From NCBI GenBank assembly GCA_913776675.1, contig CAJYRE010000259.1:1-9041 (forward strand): 9,041 bases of DNA, given 5' to 3'. The notes under the pieces are model-generated. The model was not told where the DNA came from. It searched no databases and worked only from the letters and a program-made list of their open reading frames with translations. Positions 1 through 6,194 of this stretch are shown in pieces (positions within the stretch are counted from its first letter, which is position 1; every line of letters starts with the position of its first letter). The position numbers were made by a program, and so were the translations under genes. The DNA comes from Rhizobiaceae bacterium. Lineage in GTDB: Bacteria; Pseudomonadota; Alphaproteobacteria; Rhizobiales; Rhizobiaceae.

Positions 1-710
1 TCGCGGGCATAGCGGATGGCATTGAGGCGCGTCAGCCGTGCGCCCACCAGATTGCTGGCAACCGCCGCCCCGCCTGCATAAATCAGCGCGCCCCAGACCA
101 TATAGCCGGGAATGGCAATCTGATAGCCAAAAATCGGCAGGACAAAATTGCCCGACAAGGCCCACAGCACACTGATGAAACTGACCAGAAGAATAGTGGA
201 TTGTACCAGCCCGACGCTGAGCGAGGTGGTGGCTTCGGCCAGCTTGCGGGCATCTTCATGCAGGCGCTGATCGGGATTGACCCCCAGCGGACTGGACACG
301 GACAGCCGATAAGCGCGCCTGCCTTTCAGCCATTGATCGACCATATCGCGCGCCAGCCCTTCGCGCATGTAAAGCGCCGTCATCTGGCTCAAAAATGTCT
401 GGGCAACATTGATGACCAGCAAAAACGCAGCAATGTAGAAGAAATTGCGCAGTTCTCGCCAGAAGGCAGAAATATCGCGGTTTTCGAGAGAGTTGTAAAA
501 AGGCTGGTTCCAGCGATTGAGCAGAAGCTGCCCGTAGGTCAGCAACAGCAGGGTTGCCAGCAGCAAAAGACAAAGCAGAATGATACGCCCGCGCACCCGG
601 CTGGCCCAGAAAGACTGACCGGCGACCCGCAATTGCTCGGCAAAGGACATATCCAGCCCGGCGGCAGAAATACCATCTTCAGAAGCAGGTGTCTTGGATG
701 CTGTGATCAA
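1..710 (-). CDS. SbmA/BacA/YddA-like ABC transporter, N-terminal membrane half (partial)
   Basis: This is the first 236 codons of an inner-membrane ABC exporter/permease of the SbmA/BacA (ABC_membrane_2) family. Members are tied to uptake of peptides, bleomycin-like compounds or vitamin B12; the substrate here cannot be told. Seen: a hydrophobic segment at about residues 43-64, then the family motif RWNQPFYNSLENRD (66-79), a second membrane segment (about 88-107), the MREGLARDMVDQWL stretch, an NPDQRLHEDARKLAE segment typical of the family, and two further hydrophobic segments near the window edge. Full-length members with a fused ATPase are about 580-600 aa, so any ATPase domain lies off the left edge. 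Start: an in-frame TAA lies just upstream of codon -4, so the only early start is TTG at 710, with AAGG ten bases upstream. The alternative is ATG at 650 (residue 21), which lacks a clear Shine-Dalgarno. The gene is divergent from thiBPQ. Confidence 0.85.
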   Translation of the reverse strand, partial: MITASKTPASEDGISAAGLDMSFAEQLRVAGQSFWASRVRGRIILLCLLLLATLLLLTYGQLLLNRWNQPFYNSLENRDISAFWRELRNFFYIAAFLLVINVAQTFLSQMTALYMREGLARDMVDQWLKGRRAYRLSVSSPLGVNPDQRLHEDARKLAEATTSLSVGLVQSTILLVSFISVLWALSGNFVLPIFGYQIAIPGYMVWGALIYAGGAAVASNLVGARLTRLNAIRYAR

Positions 711-724
711 TGGGTCATTACCTT

Positions 725-737
725 AAGCGATTCGCTT
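725..737. promoter_or_regulatory. 13-bp palindrome upstream of the SbmA/BacA-like gene
   Basis: AAGCGATTCGCTT is a perfect inverted repeat (AAGCGA / TCGCTT around one T). It lies 15-27 bases upstream of the TTG start of the divergent transporter gene and overlaps the AAGG that would be its ribosome binding site. It could be a small operator or a short mRNA hairpin over the start region. No regulator is encoded in the visible sequence, so the role is inferred from position only. Confidence 0.35.
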
Positions 738-781
738 TATGGCTTATCATGCCTTGTTTAACAGTCTGTCGCCATCTGCTT

Positions 782-810
782 CTTGTCAGGTGTTAGGCTT
801 CACGCTATGC
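782..810 (+). promoter_or_regulatory. Candidate sigma-70 promoter of thiBPQ
   Basis: CTTGTC (782-787) and CTATGC (805-810) are separated by exactly 17 bases, which fits the alphaproteobacterial vegetative consensus CTTGAC-N17-CTATAT. Transcription would begin near 816-818, precisely where the first strand of the riboswitch P1 helix begins. That agreement supports the call; the -10 is imperfect. Confidence 0.6.
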
Positions 811-815
811 AGGAG

Positions 816-912
816 GCATCTAACGGGGTGCATGTTTGCATGAACATGCTGAGAGGCTTTCTGCCAACCCGCGGAACCTGATCCGGTTAACACCGGCGGA
901 GGGATTAGATGC
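816..912 (+). promoter_or_regulatory. TPP riboswitch (THI element)
   Basis: This is a complete thiamine pyrophosphate aptamer. P1 is formed by GCATCTAA (816-823) and TTAGATGC (905-912). The conserved ACGGGGTG follows at 823-830. P3 is GCATGTT (830-836) with AACATGC (843-849), leading into the invariant CTGAGA at 849-854. The second conserved arm is ACCTGATC, then CCGG (883-886) pairing with CCGG (893-896), and the closing GGAGGGA (898-904). These are the core elements of the E. coli thiM/thiC aptamers. It stands directly in front of the thiamine importer operon, so TPP would be expected to repress uptake. Confidence 0.96.
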
Positions 913-928
913 GTGGTCTGTGTGCCGC

Positions 929-963
929 CCTATCCCCTATCGTAACCTGTTGAAGAGGAGAGG
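929..963 (+). promoter_or_regulatory. Candidate riboswitch expression platform covering the thiB ribosome binding site
   Basis: The purine-rich Shine-Dalgarno AGAGGAGAGG (954-963) ends three bases before the thiB ATG. A C-rich stretch, CCTATCCCCT (929-938), could pair with it in 8 of 10 positions (two mismatches, loop 939-953) and hide the site. CCGCC (925-929) could instead pair with GGCGG (895-899) inside the aptamer, giving a competing fold. No hairpin followed by a U-run is seen between aptamer and gene, so translational control is more likely than transcription termination. The pairing was read by eye, not computed. Confidence 0.45.
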
Positions 964-966
964 CGA

Positions 967-1992
967 ATGGCCACCCTGATCACCCGTATCCGGCAGACTG
1001 CCGTTGCTGCTTTGGCATCCCTGTTGCTGACATCCGTTGTCGCAAAGGCTGATGACAAGGTGGTGACGATCTACACCTATGAGAGCTTCATTTCGGAATG
1101 GGGCCCCGGTCCCAAGGTGAAAGCAGCCTTTGAAAAAACCTGTGGCTGCACGGTCAATTTCGTCGGTCTGGAAGATGGCGTTGCTCTGCTGAACCGCCTG
1201 AAGCTGGAAGGCGCTTCAAGTGCCGCCGATCTGGCACTAGGGCTTGATACCAACCTGACAGAAGAAGCCAAGCAGACCGGGCTGTTTGCTCCGAATGGTA
1301 TTGATGCGTCGGCGGCGCAGGTTCCCGGCGGTTTCAAGGATGATGTGTTTGTGCCTTACGATTACGGCCATTTCGCCGTGGTCTATGATACGCAGACCAT
1401 CAAAAATCCGCCAAAGAGCCTGAAGGAACTGGTGGAAGGTGATCCGAACCAGAAGATCGTGATTGAAGATCCACGCACATCCACGCCGGGCCTTGGCTTG
1501 TTGCTGTGGGTCAAATCCGTCTATGGCAAGGATGCGCCTGCCGCTTGGGCCAAGCTGAAAAACCGTGTCCTGACAGTCACGCCCGGCTGGTCGGAGGCCT
1601 ATGGGCTGTTCACCAAGGGCGAGGTGCCCATGGTTCTGTCCTATACCACATCGCCCGCCTACCATATGGTCGCCGAAAAATCCGACCGCTATCAGGCCGC
1701 AGCCTTCTCGGAAGGGCATTACATCCAGATTGAAGTGGCGGGCATGTTGAAAAATGCCAAGCACCAGGATCTGGCGCGGGCCTTTTTGAAATTCATGCTG
1801 ACGCCGGGCTTTCAGGATGAAATTCCAACCAACAACTGGATGATGCCCGTGACCAAAACATCGGCTCCCCTGCCGGAGGCATTTTCCAAGCTGGTGCAGC
1901 CGACAAAGACCTTCCTGATGAATTCTCAAGAGGTCGCGGCCAACCGCAAGGCGTGGATTGAAGAATGGCAGACAGCCATGGCGGTGAAATGA
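967..1992 (+). CDS. thiB: Thiamine/TPP ABC transporter periplasmic binding protein ThiB (TbpA)
   Basis: The 341-aa product captures thiamine, TMP or TPP in the periplasm and delivers it to ThiP/ThiQ. It has a Sec signal peptide: charged start (RIR, residues 7-9), hydrophobic core 11-25 and likely cleavage after AKA (26-28). The mature part tracks the E. coli TbpA sequence closely: YTYESF (36-41), [23 protein letters not shown] (from 68), then [32 protein letters not shown] and FSEGHY. Two cysteines, C59 and C61, sit where E. coli also has a CxC. Length is usual for the family. The ATG has a strong Shine-Dalgarno (AGGAG, spacing about 6) and is under the TPP riboswitch. It is the first gene of thiBPQ. 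Confidence 0.97.
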   Translation: MATLITRIRQTAVAALASLLLTSVVAKADDKVVTIYTYESFISEWGPGPKVKAAFEKTCGCTVNFVGLEDGVALLNRLKLEGASSAADLALGLDTNLTEEAKQTGLFAPNGIDASAAQVPGGFKDDVFVPYDYGHFAVVYDTQTIKNPPKSLKELVEGDPNQKIVIEDPRTSTPGLGLLLWVKSVYGKDAPAAWAKLKNRVLTVTPGWSEAYGLFTKGEVPMVLSYTTSPAYHMVAEKSDRYQAAAFSEGHYIQIEVAGMLKNAKHQDLARAFLKFMLTPGFQDEIPTNNWMMPVTKTSAPLPEAFSKLVQPTKTFLMNSQEVAANRKAWIEEWQTAMAVK

Positions 1993-2027
1993 GCCGCGTG
2001 ATGCCCCAGTTCTCTGCTGGCCAATGA
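1989..2027 (+). other. 12-codon ORF bridging thiB and thiP (possible coupling ORF or remnant of the thiP start)
   Basis: An ATG at 1989 overlaps the thiB stop (ATGA). It opens a frame reading [12 protein letters not shown] that ends in TGA at 2025-2027, and that TGA overlaps the annotated thiP ATG at 2024 (again ATGA). It could pass ribosomes from thiB to thiP. Alternatively, it could be the original thiP N-terminus separated by an indel. No independent ribosome binding site is obvious. Confidence 0.3.
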
Positions 2028-3640
2028 ACGGGCGCACAAGACAGATTGTCTCGATTGCTGGCGGGGTTTGGGGCCTCGTCAGCCTGTTAGTGTTTGTTGG
2101 TGTCTCGGTTTTTTCCCTGCTGCAAACCACGGGTCTGGCTGGCGTTTGGGATTTCGATTCTTACACACTGGCCATTTTACGCTTTACGGTGTGGCAGGCA
2201 GGCCTTTCCACATTGCTCTCCCTTGGTTTGGCTCTGCCTGTTGCGCTTGCTCTGGCGCGGCAGCAGCATTTTATCGGTCGGCGTTGGCTGATCCGGTTGA
2301 TGGCATTGCCTATGGGCCTGCCGGTGCTGATTGGCGCTTTGGGTCTGATTGGTATCTGGGGGCGCAATGGTTTGATCAATGGGGTTCTGGCTTGGTTTGG
2401 CAAGTCGGTGCCGGTCAGCATTTATGGTTTGACGGGCATTTTGCTGGCGCATGTGTTTTTTAATATGCCATTGGCGGTGCGGTTGCTGTTGGCAGGGTTG
2501 GAGCGTGTGCCGCCGGATTATTGGCGGCTGACGGCCAGCCTTGGCATGTCACGCGGCGCGATTTTCCACTTTGTTGAATGGCCAACCATGCGTGGGCTGT
2601 TGCCGGGCATTGCTGGACTGATTTTTATGCTCTGCGCCACCAGTTTTACGCTGGTGCTGACGCTGGGTGGCGGGCCGGGAGCCACCACGCTGGAAGTGGC
2701 GATTTATCAGGCCTTGCGGTTTGATTTTGATCCGCCCAAAGCGGTGGCATTGGCCTGCCTGCAATTGCTGGTGACGGCCTTGTTGCTGGCCTTGCTGGCG
2801 CTGGTGCCGCCGCCGGATGGGCAAGGCATGACCGATGAAAAACCGGGCCAGCGTCTCGATAGCCAGACACGCATGGCGCGGTTAATGGATGGATGTGTTC
2901 TCATGCTGTCTGCGGCCTTTCTTATCGCTCCTTTGCTCAAAATTCTGCTGGCCGGATTGCACGCGGATTTGAAAAAACTGGTCATGGACCCGGCTTTTGC
3001 CCATGCGCTGGGGATCAGTCTGGCCATTGCGGTTCCGGCGGCGCTGATCAGCCTGGTGTTGACTGTCGCTTTTGTGCAGGCGCGCGCTACGCTGGCGGCC
3101 TTGCGTTTCCAAACATGGGCGTCACGGTTGCTGTTGCATCTGATGGGGGCAACTGCGTCGCTGGTGCTGCTGGTGCCTGCTGTTGTGCTGGCCACCGGCT
3201 GGTTTCTGGCGCTGCGGCAGTTCGGCAATGGAATTTCGTTTGCCGCGCCCATTGTGGTGGTGATCAATGCATTGATGGCTTTGCCCTTCACCATGCGGGT
3301 TCTGGCCCCAGCCATGGAAACACATCGCCAGCGCACGGAACGGCTTTGCGCCAGTCTGGGCATTTGCGGATTGGCAAAATGGCGGATGGTCGATTGGCCG
3401 GGGTTGCGAAGACCTTTGCTGATGGCACTGTCTTTTGCCATGGCGCTGTCTCTGGGCGATCTCGGTGCTGTGGCGCTGTTCGGTTCCGGCACACTCACCA
3501 CCTTGCCCTGGCTGTTGTATAGCCGCATGGGCAGCTATCGTACCACGGATGCTGACGGATTGGCCTTGCTGCTGGGCATTGTCTGTCTGGTGCTGACCAT
3601 GCTGGGGACTGCCGGAAGCGTACAGGAGAAAAAAGCATGA
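2024..3640 (+). CDS. thiP: Thiamine/TPP ABC transporter permease ThiP
   Basis: The 538-aa inner-membrane permease forms the thiamine channel. As in E. coli ThiP, two permease modules are fused in one chain. Module 1 spans about residues 8-262 and carries an EAA-type ATPase-contact loop at about 160-191 (RVPPDYWRLTASLGM). Module 2 spans about 288-530 with the matching loop at about 433-463 (RQRTERLCASLGICG). GILLAHVFFNMPLAVRLLL and LTLGGGPGATTLEVAIYQAL are close to E. coli ThiP. A polar linker, about 263-287, joins the halves. ATG 2024 is the first usable start in this frame, because TGA at 1985-1987 closes it and no GTG or TTG intervenes. Its Shine-Dalgarno is poor (CTGG only), so translation probably depends on coupling to upstream reading. 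The stop overlaps thiQ by four bases. Confidence 0.94.
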   Translation: MNGRTRQIVSIAGGVWGLVSLLVFVGVSVFSLLQTTGLAGVWDFDSYTLAILRFTVWQAGLSTLLSLGLALPVALALARQQHFIGRRWLIRLMALPMGLPVLIGALGLIGIWGRNGLINGVLAWFGKSVPVSIYGLTGILLAHVFFNMPLAVRLLLAGLERVPPDYWRLTASLGMSRGAIFHFVEWPTMRGLLPGIAGLIFMLCATSFTLVLTLGGGPGATTLEVAIYQALRFDFDPPKAVALACLQLLVTALLLALLALVPPPDGQGMTDEKPGQRLDSQTRMARLMDGCVLMLSAAFLIAPLLKILLAGLHADLKKLVMDPAFAHALGISLAIAVPAALISLVLTVAFVQARATLAALRFQTWASRLLLHLMGATASLVLLVPAVVLATGWFLALRQFGNGISFAAPIVVVINALMALPFTMRVLAPAMETHRQRTERLCASLGICGLAKWRMVDWPGLRRPLLMALSFAMALSLGDLGAVALFGSGTLTTLPWLLYSRMGSYRTTDADGLALLLGIVCLVLTMLGTAGSVQEKKA

Positions 3641-4356
3641 TTCATCCGGCTCCTCCGATTATTAACCTTGAGAAGGTGCAGTTGAGGCTTGGGACGGTGG
3701 ATTTTGCATTGAATCTGCAAGTTTTACCCGGCAAAATAACGGCGATTACCGGCGTTTCAGGCTCCGGCAAATCCACCTTGCTCAATCTGATTGCCGGGTT
3801 CGAGCGCCCCGAAACCGGGCGGGTGCTGATCAATAATACCGATGTGAGTGGGCATACCCCTGCACAGCGGCCCGTATCGCTGGTGTTTCAGGACCATAAC
3901 CTGTTTGCGCATCTGGATATTGCCACCAACATCGGGCTTGGCATCCATCCTTCCTTGCGCCTGTCGCTTGCTGATCGGCAGGCGATTGGTGATGCGTTGC
4001 AGCGGGTTGGATTGGCAGGTTATGAAAAACGCCTGCCTGCCACGCTTTCCGGCGGCGAAAAACAACGGGTGGCCTTTGCCAGAGCGCTGGTGCGCCGCAA
4101 ACCCATTTTGCTGCTGGATGAACCTTTTGCAGCCCTTGATCCGGGTTTGCGGGCCAGTATGGCGGATTTGTTGAAGGCGTTACATCGGGAAACAGCCAAT
4201 AGCGTTTTGATCGTCACCCACCACCTGAGCGATGTGGAACGTCTGGCCGATGATGTGATCTTCATGGATCGTGGGAATATTATTTTGCACTGCGATCAGG
4301 CTGCTTTTTTCAGGGACAACCACACCGAAGCGCTGAAAAAATTTCGCCAAAGCTGA
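3637..4356 (+). CDS. thiQ: Thiamine/TPP ABC transporter ATP-binding protein ThiQ
   Basis: The 239-aa cytoplasmic ATPase powers thiamine import. All nucleotide-binding elements are present: Walker A GVSGSGKST (39-47), Q-loop glutamine Q85 in VFQDHNLF, signature LSGGEKQ (137-143), Walker B ILLLDEP (157-163, catalytic E162), D-loop ALDP (166-169) and H-loop H195 in VTHH. FQDHNLFAHL after the Q-loop is characteristic of ThiQ. It is short for an ABC ATPase and has no C-terminal regulatory domain, as is normal for ThiQ. The ATG overlaps the thiP stop (ATGA) and has AGGAG eight bases upstream. It is the last gene of the operon. No clear hairpin with a T-run follows it, so the operon end is not defined by the sequence. 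Confidence 0.96.
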   Translation: MIHPAPPIINLEKVQLRLGTVDFALNLQVLPGKITAITGVSGSGKSTLLNLIAGFERPETGRVLINNTDVSGHTPAQRPVSLVFQDHNLFAHLDIATNIGLGIHPSLRLSLADRQAIGDALQRVGLAGYEKRLPATLSGGEKQRVAFARALVRRKPILLLDEPFAALDPGLRASMADLLKALHRETANSVLIVTHHLSDVERLADDVIFMDRGNIILHCDQAAFFRDNHTEALKKFRQS

Positions 4357-4437
4357 AAAGCGGCACGCTCTTGCCTCATTTCAGACGAAAGCCATTGCAA
4401 TGACGGCAGGAAGGCAATGCACAAATCAATGCCATTG

Positions 4438-4492
4438 TTAACATTTTCTTATCCAAATGTGCTATCTTGTGCAGTGCGCAGTTTTATATAAA
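4438..4492 (+). promoter_or_regulatory. AT-rich candidate promoter region of the M48 gene
   Basis: The gap after thiQ becomes AT-rich here. One pairing is TTAACA (4438-4443) with CTATCT (4462-4467), spacer 18. A second is CTTGTG (4466-4471) with TATAAA (4487-4492), spacer 15, which would start transcription near 4500. Neither is a strong match and the sequence does not choose between them. The rest of 4357-4437 shows only scattered CATTGC/GCAATG repeats and no convincing terminator. Confidence 0.3.
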
Positions 4493-4500
4493 TCAATAAT

Positions 4501-4572
4501 ATGCTGTTAAGTATGGGCAGTGAAACCGTCGGCCGTCTGCTTCGTGCGCTGGTGCGAAGCAGGAAGGGTTGA
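4501..4572 (+). CDS. Candidate 23-codon leader ORF ahead of the M48 gene
   Basis: ATG 4501 opens a short frame that begins MLLSMGSET, ends in the basic stretch RLLRALVRSRKG and stops with TGA at 4570-4572. It has no Shine-Dalgarno. If the TATAAA at 4487-4492 is a -10, transcription would start almost at the ATG, making it leaderless. The hairpin at 4537-4562 lies inside it. An ORF this short can arise by chance, so this is a weak call. Confidence 0.15.
   Translation: MLLSMGSETVGRLLRALVRSRKG
4537..4562 (+). repeat. Strong hairpin in the M48 gene leader
   Basis: CTGCTTCG (4537-4544) and CGAAGCAG (4555-4562) form a perfect 8-bp stem with a 10-base loop (TGCGCTGGTG). It is followed by GAAGGG rather than a T-run, so it is not an intrinsic terminator. 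It lies about 40 bases upstream of the M48 start, in what should be the 5' untranslated region. Confidence 0.55.
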
Positions 4573-4600
4573 GTGAGCAGGGGACGAGCACGTTTCTAGG

Positions 4601-6130
4601 ATGCACCACAAAGTGACCGTGTTTGTGCCGGCTTCTGCTGCACCTGCGCTGTGCTTGCAGACGCTTGGGCGTTCGCTTTGCCTTGGCTCGGCCTTGTTTG
4701 CCGTTGCCATGCTGTCGGGTTGCCAGTCAATTTTTGAGCAATCCTATCAGGCCAATGTGGCCCCTTCGTCGTCGCCGCAGATTGTGCAGGAAGTGCAGAA
4801 AAGTGATCCGCGCGCCCAGATGGGCGCACGTGAACACCCGCGTATTCTGGCCAGCTACGGGGGTGAATATCATGATGCCAAAACAGAACGGCTGGTTGCC
4901 AAAATTGCCGGTGCGCTGACAGCGGTGTCTGATAATCCGCAGCAGTCCTACCGAATCACCATTCTGAATTCCCCCAACATCAATGCCTTTGCGCTGCCCG
5001 GCGGTTATCTTTATGTCACCCGTGGTCTGCTGGCACTGGCCAATGATGCGTCGGAAGTGGCGGCTGTGCTGTCCCATGAAATGGCGCATGTGACCGCCAA
5101 CCACGGCATTGAGCGCCAGCGCCGTGAAGAGGCGGAGGTGATTGCCAGCCGCGTGGTGTCCGAGGTTCTCTCCAGCGATCTGGCCGGAAAGCAGGCTTTG
5201 GCGCGGGGCAAGATGCGGCTTGCGGCCTTTTCGCGTCAGCAGGAGTTGCAGGCGGATACCATTGGTGTGCGCACACTGGGCGAGGCGGGATATGACCCCT
5301 ATGCCGCAGCTCGTTTTCTGGATTCCATGGCGGCTTATCAGCATTATGTGTCGGCTGATCCCAATGCGGACCAGAGCATGGATTTCCTTTCCAGCCATCC
5401 CAGTACGCCGCAGCGTGTGGAACTGGCGCGTGATCATGCCCGTGCGTTTGGTCCTGAAGGCTCCACGGGTGACAAGGGCCGTAACTATTTTCTCGATGGT
5501 ATTGATGGGCTGTTGTATGGCGATAGCCCGCAAGAGGGCTATGTGCGCGGCCACACCTTCTTGCATGGGGGGCTGGGGATCCGGTTTGATGTGCCGGACG
5601 GCTTCCAGATCGATAACAAGGTTGAGGCTGTTATGGCCACAGGGCCGGGTGATATTGCCGTGCGCTTTGATGGTGTGGCCGATACGCAAAACCGTAGCCT
5701 GACCAATTATATTTCCAGTGGCTGGGTCACAGGCTTGTTGCCTGATACCATTCGCGCCATTCAGGTGGATGGTCTGGAGGCTGCAACGGCGCGCGCTTCA
5801 GCGGATCGTTGGGATTTTGATGTCACGGTGGTGCGTCTTGGCGGGCAAATCTTCCGTTTCCTCACGGCGGTGCCGAAAGGCAGCGACCAGCTTGAGCCAA
5901 CGGCCGATATTTTGCGCAAGACATTCCGGCGCATTACGCCACAGGAGGCCCAGAGCCTCAAGCCATTGCGTGTGCGGGTGATTACCGTTGCGGCATCCGA
6001 TACCTTGGCCACGCTCTCGGCGCGGATGATGGGCACTGATCGCAAGCTTGAATTGTTCAAGGTGCTGAATGCGCTTCCAGCCGGACAAATGCCGCCTGTT
6101 GGCAGTCGGGTGAAGATTATTGCCGAATAA
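4601..6130 (+). CDS. M48-family zinc metalloprotease, lipoprotein, with LysM-like C-terminus
   Basis: The 509-aa envelope protease belongs to peptidase family M48 and is related to the BepA/YfgC and LoiP group, which handle outer-membrane protein quality in other bacteria. Seen: a hydrophobic N-terminus ending in the lipobox LSGC (lipidated C41), so the protein is probably anchored in an outer-facing membrane leaflet. Then come ALPGGYLYVTRGLL (131-144), the zinc and catalytic motif HEMAH (159-163), the third ligand E215 in QELQAD and SSHPSTPQR (264-272). The long C-terminal half (about 290-450) is not recognised. Residues about 458-507 resemble a LysM-like module (SDTLATLSARM ... VLNAL ... 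VGSRVKII). Start: TGA at 4574 closes the frame upstream and ATG 4601 is the first ATG, but its Shine-Dalgarno is poor, so a GTG a few codons later is possible. The gene is monocistronic by layout and converges on rpoH2. Confidence 0.9.
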   Translation: MHHKVTVFVPASAAPALCLQTLGRSLCLGSALFAVAMLSGCQSIFEQSYQANVAPSSSPQIVQEVQKSDPRAQMGAREHPRILASYGGEYHDAKTERLVAKIAGALTAVSDNPQQSYRITILNSPNINAFALPGGYLYVTRGLLALANDASEVAAVLSHEMAHVTANHGIERQRREEAEVIASRVVSEVLSSDLAGKQALARGKMRLAAFSRQQELQADTIGVRTLGEAGYDPYAAARFLDSMAAYQHYVSADPNADQSMDFLSSHPSTPQRVELARDHARAFGPEGSTGDKGRNYFLDGIDGLLYGDSPQEGYVRGHTFLHGGLGIRFDVPDGFQIDNKVEAVMATGPGDIAVRFDGVADTQNRSLTNYISSGWVTGLLPDTIRAIQVDGLEAATARASADRWDFDVTVVRLGGQIFRFLTAVPKGSDQLEPTADILRKTFRRITPQEAQSLKPLRVRVITVAASDTLATLSARMMGTDRKLELFKVLNALPAGQMPPVGSRVKIIAE

Positions 6131-6138
6131 ATTCATAG

Positions 6139-6173
6139 AAAAAGGCCACGCCCCGATGGGGCGCAGCCTTTTC
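6139..6173. terminator. Bidirectional intrinsic terminator between the M48 gene and rpoH2
   Basis: Outer stem AAAAGGC (6140-6146) / GCCTTTT (6166-6172), a 2x2 internal mismatch (CA/CA), and inner stem CGCCCC (6149-6154) / GGGGCG (6158-6163) with loop GAT. The A-run on one side and T-run on the other give a U-tract in both directions. It starts 9 bases after the M48 stop and lies 22 bases past the rpoH2 stop, so it serves both converging genes. Confidence 0.9.
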
Positions 6174-6194
6174 ATCTTGCGTCGTCCGTTGGCC

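Noticed and set aside
256..573. A 105-codon minus-strand ORF and a 186-codon plus-strand ORF (201-761) over the left end
   Set aside because: Both overlap the SbmA/BacA-like gene in other frames. Only the minus-strand frame running to position 1 has membrane segments and family motifs.
709..720. Four-codon frame ATG-ACC-CAT-TGA overlapping the TTG start of the transporter
   Set aside because: Too short to carry meaning, and its supposed ribosome site would be only two bases away.
1237..2130. A 297-codon minus-strand ORF opposite thiB
   Set aside because: Antisense shadow of a clearly assigned gene. Its composition is rich in His, Gln and Arg with no family resemblance.
2707..3528. A 273-codon minus-strand ORF and a 209-codon plus-strand ORF (2893-3522) over thiP
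   Set aside because: Shadows of the thiP frame. The Ser/Arg-rich and Cys/Gly-rich translations are typical of off-frame reading of a membrane protein gene.
4386..4436. Repeated CATTGC/GCAATG and GCCATTG motifs after thiQ, considered as a terminator or repeat element
   Set aside because: Stems are short and offset, and no T-run follows. I could not assemble a convincing hairpin.
4727..5689. A 320-codon minus-strand ORF opposite the M48 gene
   Set aside because: Long, but antisense to a protease with all catalytic motifs. No ribosome site or recognisable domain.
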